Below are positions 1-6,213 of a stretch of DNA of 11,638 nt, one piece after another. The stretch comes from CAYWTX01 sp964461295 (GTDB taxonomy: Bacteria; Planctomycetota; Phycisphaerae; SM23-33), in assembly GCA_964461295.1 (NCBI GenBank), contig CAYWTX010000466.1, positions 1 through 11,638 on the forward strand, given 5' to 3'. Under the pieces are notes generated by a model. The model searched no databases, was not told the DNA's origin, and was given only the letters and a program-made list of their open reading frames with translations. A program made the translations under genes and the position numbers. Position 1 is the first letter of the stretch, and each line of letters begins with the position of its first letter.

Positions 1-10
1 CCCTTAGGGT

Positions 11-124
11 CCGTCACGAAATAACCTGAGCAAGCCAGTCTTGGTGGCACAGCTTTCCAAGCTGTGCAGCACAGGTCGGAGACCTGTGCCACCTGGGAAG
101 CGTGAACAAGTTATTTCGTGACGG
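11..124. repeat. Nested palindromic intergenic element (REP/MITE-like)
   Basis: A 114-bp composite of nested inverted repeats. Perfect 15-bp outer arms lie at 11-25 (CCGTCACGAAATAAC) and 110-124. A second pair of 10-bp arms lies at 43-52 (GGTGGCACAG) and 84-93. Inside are two side-by-side hairpins: 47-55 with 59-67 (9 bp, 3-nt loop) and 69-77 with 81-89 (9 bp, 3-nt loop). Nothing in it looks coding. It lies downstream of hypB, so it could fold at the 3' end of the hyp transcript, but it has no U-tract. The layout is typical of non-autonomous repeat elements in GC-rich environmental genomes. Whether it is dispersed cannot be seen from one copy. The rest of 1-207 shows no gene. Confidence 0.7.
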
Positions 125-207
125 CGCCTTGGCGTGTGCGCGATGATGTTGCAGCCGGTACTGCTGCCTCCCGCCTTGGGTTGTGGGCAAAGCCCGCGCT
201 GCGGCTA

Positions 208-867
208 TCACCCCTTCGCCGCGCGGCTGCGCCGCTCCCGTAGCCATCCCAGCCATTCGGCCATGCCGTCGCCGGTCTTGCTGGAAAGCTGGATCAGCGG
301 GGCTCGCGTGTTGATCCGCGACAGGTCGTCGCGCACGCGGTCGAACCGGTAGTCCATCACGCCGACCAGGTCCACCTTCGTCAGCAGCACCACGTCGGCC
401 CCCTGGAACAACGTGGGGTACTTCGCCACCTTGTCGTCGCCCTCCGGCAGGCTCAACAGCACCGCCCTCGCATGCTCGCCAAGATCGAACGCGGCCGGGC
501 AGACCATGTTCCCCACGTTCTCGATGAACAGGTACCCGAGCCCGACCAGGTCCAGCGTGTCCAGCCCGCGCGCCACCTCCGCCGGCGAGAGGTGGCACCC
601 GCGGCCGGTGTTGATCTGCGTAACCTGCGCGCCGAACGGCCCCAGCCGCTCCGCGTCGCGAGTGGTTTGCAGGTCGCCGACCAGCACGGCCGCCTTCGCC
701 TCGCCCGCAAGGGCGGGCAGCGTTCTCTCCAGCAGCGTGGTCTTGCCGCTGCCGGGCGCGCTGAGAATGTTCACACAGAACACGCCCGCCTCGTCCATAC
801 GGCGGCGGTTTTCGCCAGCCAGTTCCTCGCTGGCGGCCAACACGTTCTTCACCACGTTGATCTTCAT
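208..867 (-). CDS. hypB: Hydrogenase nickel incorporation GTPase HypB
   Basis: A 219-aa SIMIBI-class GTPase that works with HypA to deliver nickel to the [NiFe]-hydrogenase large subunit in the cytoplasm. The P-loop is APGSGKTT (residues 37-44). The metal-site motif GRGCHL has Cys91 and His92, and ENVGNMVCPAAFDLGE (116 onward) holds the third conserved Cys123. LTKVDL stands in the NKxD guanine-specificity position. It lacks both the His-rich N-terminus and the N-terminal CxxCGC nickel site of some HypB proteins, so it is the short form that binds nickel only at the G-domain site. The start MKINVV matches the family N-terminus, with a GGAG about 10 nt upstream. It is the last gene of the hyp cluster. 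A 207-bp gap holding a tandem repeat separates it from hypA, so its translation is not coupled to hypA. Identity is secure. Confidence 0.96.
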   Translation of the reverse strand: MKINVVKNVLAASEELAGENRRRMDEAGVFCVNILSAPGSGKTTLLERTLPALAGEAKAAVLVGDLQTTRDAERLGPFGAQVTQINTGRGCHLSPAEVARGLDTLDLVGLGYLFIENVGNMVCPAAFDLGEHARAVLLSLPEGDDKVAKYPTLFQGADVVLLTKVDLVGVMDYRFDRVRDDLSRINTRAPLIQLSSKTGDGMAEWLGWLRERRSRAAKG

Positions 868-881
868 CGGCGTTCAACTCC

Positions 882-1016
882 ACAAAGCCGGGCCGTGAAC
901 AAAACCGAACCATGAACAGAGCCGGGCCGTGAACAGAGCCGGGCCATGAACAGAGCCGGGCCGTGAACAGAGCCGGGCCGTGAACAGAGCCGGGCCGTGA
1001 ACAGAGCCGGGCCGTG
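882..1016. repeat. 17-bp tandem repeat array in the hypA-hypB gap
   Basis: Six near-identical head-to-tail copies of a 17-bp unit, GTGAACAGAGCCGGGCC on the plus strand, start at 912, 929, 946, 963, 980 and 997. Two of them begin with A instead of G. They are preceded by one decayed copy (895-911) and a partial copy (882-894), and followed by a GTG remnant. The last copy meets an inverted GGCCCGG at 1019-1025, giving a perfect 7-bp stem (1007-1013 with 1019-1025, 5-nt loop). The array lies directly upstream of the hypB ribosome-binding region. A 17-bp period is not a multiple of three, so it is not a coding repeat. Without spacers it is not a CRISPR array. Confidence 0.9.
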
Positions 1017-1074
1017 TCGGCCCGGTCGCCTTCGTTCAGGCGCCGCTCCCGCTCTCTCCTCCCGGTACCCGCTC

Positions 1075-1422
1075 TCACTCCGTCTCGCACAGCACCGACG
1101 TCAGCACGATGTCGTTGCCGCCGGTAACCTCGGCGTCCGCCTTGCCGCAACCTGGGCAGGCGAAATCCGTCAGCTTCGGGCTGTATTTCGCTTCGCACCC
1201 GCGACAGCGGGCCGCGACCGGCGCCTCGATCACCTTCAGCGCCGCCCCGGCCGCGATGCTCCCCTCCGCCGCCGCCTGCCAGGCCATCTCCAGGGCCTCC
1301 GGCACGACCAGGCGCAGCGCCCCCACCTCCAGCACGACCTCGGCCACGCGACGGGCCTTGTGCTCGGCCGCAACCGCCTTGACGGTCTCGAGGACCTCTG
1401 TTGCGATGGTCAGTTCGTGCAT
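1075..1422 (-). CDS. hypA: Hydrogenase nickel incorporation protein HypA
   Basis: A 115-aa nickel metallochaperone. It passes Ni(II) to the hydrogenase precursor together with HypB. The N-terminus is MHELTIATEV, and the conserved Met1-His2-Glu3 supplies the nickel-site histidine. The zinc domain has CRGC (Cys73, Cys76) and CPGC (Cys89, Cys92), the usual two CxxC pairs. An in-frame upstream start at 1497 would add 25 residues but would bury the His2 nickel ligand, so 1422 is chosen. The ribosome-binding site is weak. It lies between hypE (122-bp gap upstream) and hypB (207-bp gap downstream). Length matches the family. Confidence 0.95.
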   Translation of the reverse strand: MHELTIATEVLETVKAVAAEHKARRVAEVVLEVGALRLVVPEALEMAWQAAAEGSIAAGAALKVIEAPVAARCRGCEAKYSPKLTDFACPGCGKADAEVTGGNDIVLTSVLCETE

Positions 1423-1440
1423 GAAAACACCCGAACACAG

Positions 1441-1470
1441 ACAAGCACCGACTGCCACGGACTCACACGG
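1441..1470. repeat. Degenerate 10-bp tandem repeat in the hypE-hypA gap
   Basis: Two adjacent 10-mers, ACTGCCACGG (1451-1460) and ACTCACACGG (1461-1470), agree at 8 of 10 positions. The 10 bases before them (1441-1450) agree at about 6 of 10. They lie in the 122-bp spacer between hypE and hypA. Nothing else is recognisable in this spacer. It may be a fragment of a dispersed repeat family, but one copy cannot show that. Confidence 0.45.
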
Positions 1471-1544
1471 ATCGCGTTTGCCCGCACATTGCGTCACGCT
1501 CCCGCGGCTGGCTTGCTTCGCGGCGCTGCATCCTTGCTCTCAGG

Positions 1545-2561
1545 TCAGCAAATCCGGGGGAGCTCCTCCCCGTACGGCCTCTGCACGATTCTTCTGCCCC
1601 CCCCGCGCGTCACCAACTCCACCAGGGGCCAGTCGCTGCGGCCCAGCACGTGGCCGATGACGGCCGCACGGGCGCCCAACCGGTGCGCTCGGCACACGGC
1701 CAGCACCTTCTCCGCGTCGGCCGCGGCCACCACCGCCACCACCTTGCCCTCGTTGGCAATGGCCAGCGGGTCCAGCCCCAGCATTTCCGACGCGTGCCGC
1801 GCCGCGGGCGACAGCGGAACGGCCAACTCCTCCAACTCGACGTTCCTGCCAGTTGCCTCGGCCAGGTCGGCGAGCAAACCCGCCAGGCCTCCGCGGGTCG
1901 GGTCGCGCAGGAAGCGAATGTCCGCCCCCGTCTCCAACATCGCCGCCACGAGCCCGTTCAGCGGGGCCGCGTCGCTGCGGATGTCCGTCTGGAACTCGAT
2001 CCCCTTGCGGGCGCTCATCACGGCCAGGCCGTGATCGGCGATCCGCCCGTTGATGACGATGGCGTCGCCCGTCTCGATCCGCTCGGCGCCCAGGCGCTCC
2101 GCGCCCGCCATTCGCTCGCCCACCCCGGCCGTGGCGATCACCAGGCCGTCGCCGCGCCCGTGCTCCACCACCTTGGTGTCGCCCGTGGCCACGCGCACGC
2201 CGGCCTCCTTCGCCGCGGCCGCGATCGAGTCCACGATCTTCTCCAGGCGCCCAATCTCCAGCCCTTCCTCGATCACCAGCGCCAGGCTCATCGCCAGCGG
2301 GCGGGCGCCCATCATCGCCAGGTCGTTCACCGTGCCGCAGATGCACAGCCGCCCGATGTCGGCCCCCGGGAACTCCAGCGGCTGAACCACGTACGCGTCG
2401 GTCGTAAAGCACAGGTCCGCCGCCGGGCGGGGCAGCACGGCCGCGTCGGTCAGCGGCGCCAGCAGGTCGTTGCTCAGCCGCGGCAGGATTCGCTCGGCCA
2501 GCAGCCGCCGCGTCAGCTCCCCGCCGCCGCCGTGAGCAAGAATGATTCGGTCGTTGTCCAT
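1545..2561 (-). CDS. hypE: Hydrogenase maturation carbamoyl dehydratase HypE
   Basis: A 338-aa member of the PurM/HypE ATP-dependent dehydratase family. HypE receives a carbamoyl group from HypF on its C-terminal cysteine and dehydrates it to a thiocyanate. The cyanide is then transferred to iron on the HypC-HypD complex. The protein ends in PRIC, so the catalytic C-terminal Cys338 is present. The N-terminus has the typical ILAHGGGGELTRRLL segment and LTDAAVLP. The PTRGGLAGLLADL stretch is the family's glycine-rich nucleotide-binding region. The start at 2561 follows a GAGGA about 4 nt upstream. An in-frame ATG at 2657 would add 32 residues of non-family sequence read through a repeat, so it is rejected. 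It is 112 bp downstream of hypD. hypF, its obligate donor partner, is not in the window. Confidence 0.96.
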   Translation of the reverse strand: MDNDRIILAHGGGGELTRRLLAERILPRLSNDLLAPLTDAAVLPRPAADLCFTTDAYVVQPLEFPGADIGRLCICGTVNDLAMMGARPLAMSLALVIEEGLEIGRLEKIVDSIAAAAKEAGVRVATGDTKVVEHGRGDGLVIATAGVGERMAGAERLGAERIETGDAIVINGRIADHGLAVMSARKGIEFQTDIRSDAAPLNGLVAAMLETGADIRFLRDPTRGGLAGLLADLAEATGRNVELEELAVPLSPAARHASEMLGLDPLAIANEGKVVAVVAAADAEKVLAVCRAHRLGARAAVIGHVLGRSDWPLVELVTRGGGRRIVQRPYGEELPRIC

Positions 2562-2641
2562 TGGTCCTCGTCCGCCAAAGGTGGGTCTCGCTCGGGCAAG
2601 CCCTCGCCTCGACCCAGCCTGCCGCGGCTTCTTCTCCCGGT

Positions 2642-2670
2642 AATCGGCAATCGGCAATTGACAATCGGCA
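2642..2670. repeat. 7-bp tandem repeat (STRR-like) in the hypD-hypE gap
   Basis: Four heptamers run head to tail: AATCGGC (2642-2648), AATCGGC (2649-2655), the variant AATTGAC (2656-2662), and AATCGGC (2663-2669), followed by AAT. The array lies a few bases downstream of the hypD stop codon. It resembles the short tandemly repeated repetitive sequences known from cyanobacteria and some other environmental bacteria. The rest of the gap (2562-2641) shows only the hypE ribosome-binding site and weak imperfect pairing around a GGGTC/GACCC stem. Confidence 0.7.
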
Positions 2671-2673
2671 ATG

Positions 2674-3768
2674 CTAGTGCCGCCGGTGATACTTGTACCA
2701 CGCCGCGCACGTGCCTTCGGTGCTGACCATGCACGGGCCGATCGGCGTCTCGGGCGTGCACGCGCCGGCGAACAGCGGGCACTCCGGCGGCTCCAGCAGC
2801 CCCTGGATCACCTGCCCGCAGCGGCACCGGCCGTGCTCGTAGTCCTCGCCGAACGCCACGCCGAACCGCTCCCGCGCGTCCATCGCCCGGTACGCCGGGC
2901 GCAACTCCAGCCCGCTGCCGGCGATCGTCCCGATCGCCCGCCACACGGCCAGGGCGGGCTCAAACACGTCTGCCATCAGCTTCTGGGCGGCCGCGTTGCC
3001 TCCCCGCGTCACGGCCACGCCGTACGCGTTCTCCACGCGGGCCTCGCCGCGGGCCGCCTGCCGCAGAAGGGCCGCCAGACCCTTCAGCATGCCCGCCGGC
3101 TCAAAGCCCGCCACCACGCACGGCTTGTGGTACTTCGACGCGATCGGCTCGTACGCGTCCGCCCCGATGACCACACTCACGTGGCCCGGGCACAGGAAAC
3201 CATCGATCTTCGCCTCCCCGCCCGACAGCAGCCAGTCCATGGCCGGAATCACCAGCTTGTGCCCCGGCAGGATGAAGAAGTTCGCCAGCCCCCGCGCCGT
3301 CGCTTCCAGCACCGCCGACGCCGTTCCCGGCGTGGTCGTCTCGAACCCAACGGCCAGGAACACCACGTTCCGCTCCGGGCGCTGGGCGGCCAGGCGCACG
3401 GCGTCGCGGGCGGAATACACGATGGCCACGTCGGCGCCCGCCGCCCGCAACCGCTCCAGGCTGCCCTTGCGACCAGGCACGCGCACCATGTCGCCGTACG
3501 TGGCGATGGTGACATCCGGCCGAGAGGCCAGTTCGCACGCCGTGTCGATGTATCCCTGCGAGGTGACGCAGACGGGACAGCCGGGCCCGCTGACCAGCCG
3601 CACGCTCTCCGGCAGCAGGCTTCGCACGCCCGTGCGGAACAGCGCCACCGTGTGCGTGCCGCAGATCTCCATCAGCGCCACCGGCCCGGCGGCGCGGGCG
3701 GCTTCGACAACTTCCTCCACCAGCGCGGAAACCGTGCTCGACGTGGCCCGGCCGCTTCGCGCCATCAT
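2674..3768 (-). CDS. hypD: Hydrogenase maturation iron-sulfur scaffold HypD
   Basis: A 364-aa scaffold protein. With HypC it holds the iron on which the CN and CO ligands of the [NiFe] site are assembled. Visible motifs are CGTHT (Cys36), GPGCPVCV (Cys64 and Cys67, the thiol-redox and iron-binding region) and GFETTTP. A C-terminal cysteine-rich domain has Cys315, 317, 330, 337, 346 and 354, and holds the [4Fe-4S] ligands. Length is normal. The start ATG at 3766-3768 overlaps the TGA of hypC (3765-3767), which implies translational coupling. A second ATG follows immediately and could be used instead. Identity is secure. Confidence 0.97.
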   Translation of the reverse strand: MMARSGRATSSTVSALVEEVVEAARAAGPVALMEICGTHTVALFRTGVRSLLPESVRLVSGPGCPVCVTSQGYIDTACELASRPDVTIATYGDMVRVPGRKGSLERLRAAGADVAIVYSARDAVRLAAQRPERNVVFLAVGFETTTPGTASAVLEATARGLANFFILPGHKLVIPAMDWLLSGGEAKIDGFLCPGHVSVVIGADAYEPIASKYHKPCVVAGFEPAGMLKGLAALLRQAARGEARVENAYGVAVTRGGNAAAQKLMADVFEPALAVWRAIGTIAGSGLELRPAYRAMDARERFGVAFGEDYEHGRCRCGQVIQGLLEPPECPLFAGACTPETPIGPCMVSTEGTCAAWYKYHRRH

Positions 3769-4058
3769 CCGGCACCCCTGTCAGCGCCCGGCGCCCGCAC
3801 CCCCATCTCCGCCAGACCTTCCTCTCCGATGGCCTGCTGGAGGTAGTCCCACGTCTCCAGGGCCTGCGGCTCGTCCAGCACGCTGATGGCAAAGCCGGCG
3901 TGCACGAGCACCCAGTCGCCCACGCCCGCCTCGGGCGTCATCATCAGCGACGCCTCCAGACGGCTGCCCTGGAAGTCCACCATGGCCACCGCCCCGGCGG
4001 GCTGTCCCGGCGAGGCCCGACCCACGCTGACGATCTTTCCCGGCACGGCGAGACACAT
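3765..4058 (-). CDS. hypC: Hydrogenase maturation chaperone HypC/HupF
   Basis: A 97-aa chaperone that carries the Fe(CN)2CO unit from HypD to the hydrogenase large-subunit precursor. It starts MCLAVPGKI, with the essential Cys2 exposed after Met removal. The core has the usual small beta-barrel segments (VDFQGSRLEASL, VGDWVLVHAGFAI) and the typical LDEPQALETWDYLQ helix. The C-terminus runs about 15 residues past the short family members. An AGGAG lies about 9 nt upstream of 4058. Longer upstream starts in this frame would destroy the Cys2 N-terminus and are rejected. It is the first gene of the cluster and overlaps hypD by 4 bp. Confidence 0.96.
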   Translation of the reverse strand: MCLAVPGKIVSVGRASPGQPAGAVAMVDFQGSRLEASLMMTPEAGVGDWVLVHAGFAISVLDEPQALETWDYLQQAIGEEGLAEMGVRAPGADRGAG

Positions 4059-4099
4059 CCCGTTTGGCTCCTGACTGTCCGGCGGAACACCGTTAGGCA

Positions 4100-4105
4100 A
4101 GTATA
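4100..4105 (-). promoter_or_regulatory. Candidate -10 element for the hyp operon
   Basis: Read on the minus strand the hexamer is TATACT, a close match to the sigma-70 -10 consensus and conspicuous in this GC-rich spacer. It lies about 41 bases upstream of the hypC start, leaving room for a leader of roughly 35 nt that includes the hypC AGGAG. No good -35 hexamer is visible at 16-18 bp, so activation by a regulator, or a different sigma factor, is possible. Confidence 0.4.
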
Positions 4106-4114
4106 CGAAAGGCG

Positions 4115-4376
4115 GCTTGGGACCGAGGAGGGAATTCGCGCCCCGGCAGGCACGGGTAGCCATGTCAGGACAAGCAGCCCCCCTACCTGGTCCAGCGAGG
4201 CGGAGTTGGCAGGACCCGTCTCGCCCCGTTGGTGGTGGGGTCCCTCTGCCTGGCTCCCCACGCAGCCTGTCCGGCGCCCGCGTAGGCGGCCAATCGCCCG
4301 CAGTCCTTGGGTTCGCTGGACAATCCGGCTCGCCGAAGCGGCGGCTCGCGACGGCCCCACAGATCCCCAACCAAGC
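4115..4376. other. Divergent spacer with nested complementary arms; possible structured RNA
   Basis: This is most of the 359-bp gene-free stretch between hypC and pstS. Open frames here lack family features. Complementary arms are nested: GCTTGG (4115-4120) with CCAAGC (4371-4376), TCCAGCGA (4191-4198) with TCGCTGGA (4313-4320), GGACCC (4212-4217) with GGGTCC (4238-4243) extended by GGCA/TGCC after a 3-nt bulge, GGCG (4285-4288) with CGCC (4295-4298), and CGCCG (4331-4335) with CGGCG (4339-4343). Together they could form one closed multibranch fold on either strand. GC-rich DNA pairs readily by chance, and no RNase P, tmRNA, SRP or B12-riboswitch signature motif is recognisable. It could be a small RNA, a leader of either operon, or nothing. 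Confidence 0.25.
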
Positions 4377-4397
4377 GCTAAGGTCCCGCTAAGAACC
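4376..4397 (+). promoter_or_regulatory. Pho-box-like direct repeat upstream of pstS
   Basis: Two perfect copies of CGCTAAG (4376-4382 and 4387-4393) are separated by 4 bp, a period of 11 bp. Weaker units continue in the same phase on both sides: CCCCAAC at 4365-4371 and GCCAAAG at 4398-4404, each matching 4 of 7. PhoB/PhoP-type regulators bind 7-bp direct repeats with about 4-bp spacers, so architecture and position before a pst operon both fit a phosphate-response operator. The bases differ from the E. coli Pho box, and no clear -10 follows at the expected distance. Confidence 0.45.
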
Positions 4398-4417
4398 GCC
4401 AAAGAGTTCCGAACCTG

Positions 4418-5359
4418 TTGCCATTCCGCTCAGCCTTTGTTAAGAATCTGGCCGTGCGAACGATCGCCATGGTCCTGATCGCCCTTGCTCTGCTGGTCGG
4501 TGCCGTCTCGCTCTTCGGCGGCCTGGGCAGAAAGCAGTGTCTGACGGTCAACGTCGTCGGTTCGACGTCGGTGCAGCCGTTCGCGGAGATGCTCAGCCAG
4601 GAATTCGACCGCGTCAACAAGGACTGCCAGGTGGAAGTCCAGGGCGGCGGGTCCACGTTCGGCATCGAAGCCATCCGCAACGGCATCGCCGACATCGGCA
4701 TGTGCTCGCGGGCGCTCAAGCAGGACGAGGAGCTCAACTCCGTCGTCATCGCCCGCGATGGTCTCGCCGTCGTCGTCAACCACGCCAACTCCATCCCGGG
4801 CCTGGGCCGCGACCAGATCCGCGACATCTTCTCCGGCAAGACCCGGACTTGGCGGGCGGTCGGCGGGCCCGACCAGCCCATCCGCATCATCAGCCGGGAG
4901 GAGGGCTCCGGCACCCGGGAAGCCTTCGTCAAGCTCATCATGGGCAAAGAACGCATCTCCCGCGGCGCCCTGACCCAGGAATCCAACGGCGCCGTTCGCG
5001 AACTGGTCAAGAACGACCCCTTCGCCATCGGATACATGTCCCTGGAGTTGGTCCAGAACGAGGCCAGAATACTCCCCGTGGACGGCATCGCCCCCGACCA
5101 CGAGACGGTCAAACGCAAGCACAACCCCTACCCGCTCGTACGCCCGTTCCTCTTCGTCTTCAAAGGCGAACTGAAGGGCGTGGCCGCCAGGTTCGTCCAG
5201 TTCGTCCTCTCCGAGCCGGCGCAGAAGATGCTGGAGAAGGAGGGCCTCGTCAGCGCCGGAGAAATGAAGGAACCCGAAGGCAAGAGGGAGAAAGCAACAT
5301 CGAACGCCGCAGCAGCCCCGGCCGCCGCCGCGCCCGGACGTTCGGGAGGCGGCCCATGA
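4418..5359 (+). CDS. pstS: Phosphate ABC transporter substrate-binding protein PstS
   Basis: A 313-aa phosphate-binding protein of the PstS/PBP-like domain family. It captures phosphate outside the membrane for PstC-PstA. Residues 9-14 are basic and 15-36 form one hydrophobic segment (TIAMVLIALALLVGAV). No lipobox cysteine or clear AxA site follows, so it may stay membrane-anchored. The core has VVGSTSVQP, QGGGSTFGIEAI, GMCSRALKQDE, IFSGKTRTW and SREEGSGTREAF, the last being a phosphate-site motif. The C-terminus carries an Ala/Pro/Gly-rich tail of about 30 residues after SAGEMK. The start is uncertain: TTG at 4418 gives the best N-region but has only a weak AAAGAG about 12 nt upstream. GTG 4454 and ATG 4469 are alternatives. 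It overlaps pstC by ATGA. Confidence 0.9.
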   Translation: MPFRSAFVKNLAVRTIAMVLIALALLVGAVSLFGGLGRKQCLTVNVVGSTSVQPFAEMLSQEFDRVNKDCQVEVQGGGSTFGIEAIRNGIADIGMCSRALKQDEELNSVVIARDGLAVVVNHANSIPGLGRDQIRDIFSGKTRTWRAVGGPDQPIRIISREEGSGTREAFVKLIMGKERISRGALTQESNGAVRELVKNDPFAIGYMSLELVQNEARILPVDGIAPDHETVKRKHNPYPLVRPFLFVFKGELKGVAARFVQFVLSEPAQKMLEKEGLVSAGEMKEPEGKREKATSNAAAAPAAAAPGRSGGGP

Positions 5360-6213
5360 AGGGCGAAAAAGCCGTCGGCCTCCTCCTCCTGGGCCTGGCG
5401 ATGACCGGCGTTTCCGGCCTGGCGCTCATCACGGCCTTCATCTTCCGCGAAGGCGTGCCCATCATGGCCAAGGTGGGCCTGGACAACATCTTCTCCCGCG
5501 ACTGGTACCCCCTCGAGGGCCAGTTCGGCATCCTGCCGATGATTCTCGGCTCGCTGGCCGTCACGACCGGCGCCTTGCTGCTGGGCGGCGGGCTGGGCCT
5601 GGGCTGCGCCATCGTGCTCACGGAGTTCTGCCCGTCGCGACTGGTGCAGATCGTCAAGCCCTGCGTCGAGATGCTCGCCGGAATCCCTTCCGTCGTCTAC
5701 GGCTTCATCGGCGTGGTCATCCTCGTGCCGTTCATCCGCGAGAACCTCGGCGGGCCGGGCCTGTCGGTGCTGGCCTCCTCCATCGTGCTGGGCGTCATGG
5801 TCCTGCCCACCGTCACCAGCATCTCCGTTGACGCCCTCCAGGCCGTGCCGCCCAGCTACCGCGAAGGCTCCATCGCCCTGGGCGCCACCAAGTGGCAGAC
5901 CACGCACATGGTCACCGTCAAGGCCGCCCGCTCCGGCATCTTCGCGGCGCTCATCCTGGGCATGGGCCGGGCGGTCGGCGAAACCATGGCCGTCATCATG
6001 GTCGCCGGCAACACGCTGGAGCTGCCCAGCGGCATCCTGGACCCCGTCCGCACCCTCACCAGCAACATCGCCCTGGAGATGGGCTACGCGGCCGGCGACC
6101 ACCGCAAGGCCCTGTTCGCCACGGGCGTGGTGCTGTTCGTCATCATCATGGTGCTCAACGTCGCGGCGCAAGCGATGTCGCGGCGCCGCGGCGCACGGGG
6201 AGGACGCCGATGA
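5356..6213 (+). CDS. pstC: Phosphate ABC transporter permease PstC
   Basis: A 285-aa inner-membrane permease that pairs with PstA to form the phosphate channel. About six hydrophobic segments are visible, near residues 6-29, 57-83, 96-117, 126-148, 190-212 and 250-272. The cytoplasmic EAA-type coupling loop (about 160-180) reads ALQAVPPSYREGSIALGATK and contacts the ATPase. It is followed by the typical GMGRAVGETMAVIMVAGN. Other family motifs include LAGIPSVVYGFIGV. The ATG at 5356 overlaps the pstS stop (ATGA) and has GGAGG about 7 nt upstream. It ends in an Arg/Gly-rich tail overlapping pstA. Normal length, secure call. Confidence 0.95.
   Translation: MKGEKAVGLLLLGLAMTGVSGLALITAFIFREGVPIMAKVGLDNIFSRDWYPLEGQFGILPMILGSLAVTTGALLLGGGLGLGCAIVLTEFCPSRLVQIVKPCVEMLAGIPSVVYGFIGVVILVPFIRENLGGPGLSVLASSIVLGVMVLPTVTSISVDALQAVPPSYREGSIALGATKWQTTHMVTVKAARSGIFAALILGMGRAVGETMAVIMVAGNTLELPSGILDPVRTLTSNIALEMGYAAGDHRKALFATGVVLFVIIMVLNVAAQAMSRRRGARGGRR

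Noticed and set aside
882..1016. CRISPR array
   Set aside because: The 17-bp repeats are contiguous with no unique spacers, and no cas genes are nearby.
14..1444. 476-aa open frame on the minus strand
   Set aside because: It crosses hypB, the 17-bp repeat and hypA in a different frame, is Arg/Gly-rich, and matches no family.
2562..2657. N-terminal extension of HypE from the ATG at 2657
   Set aside because: The extra 32 residues come from spacer and repeat sequence, while MDNDRIILAHGGGG at 2561 matches the family start and has its own ribosome-binding site.
4115..4376. RNase P RNA, tmRNA, SRP RNA or cobalamin riboswitch
   Set aside because: None of their signature sequences is recognisable on either strand, so only an unnamed structured region is reported.
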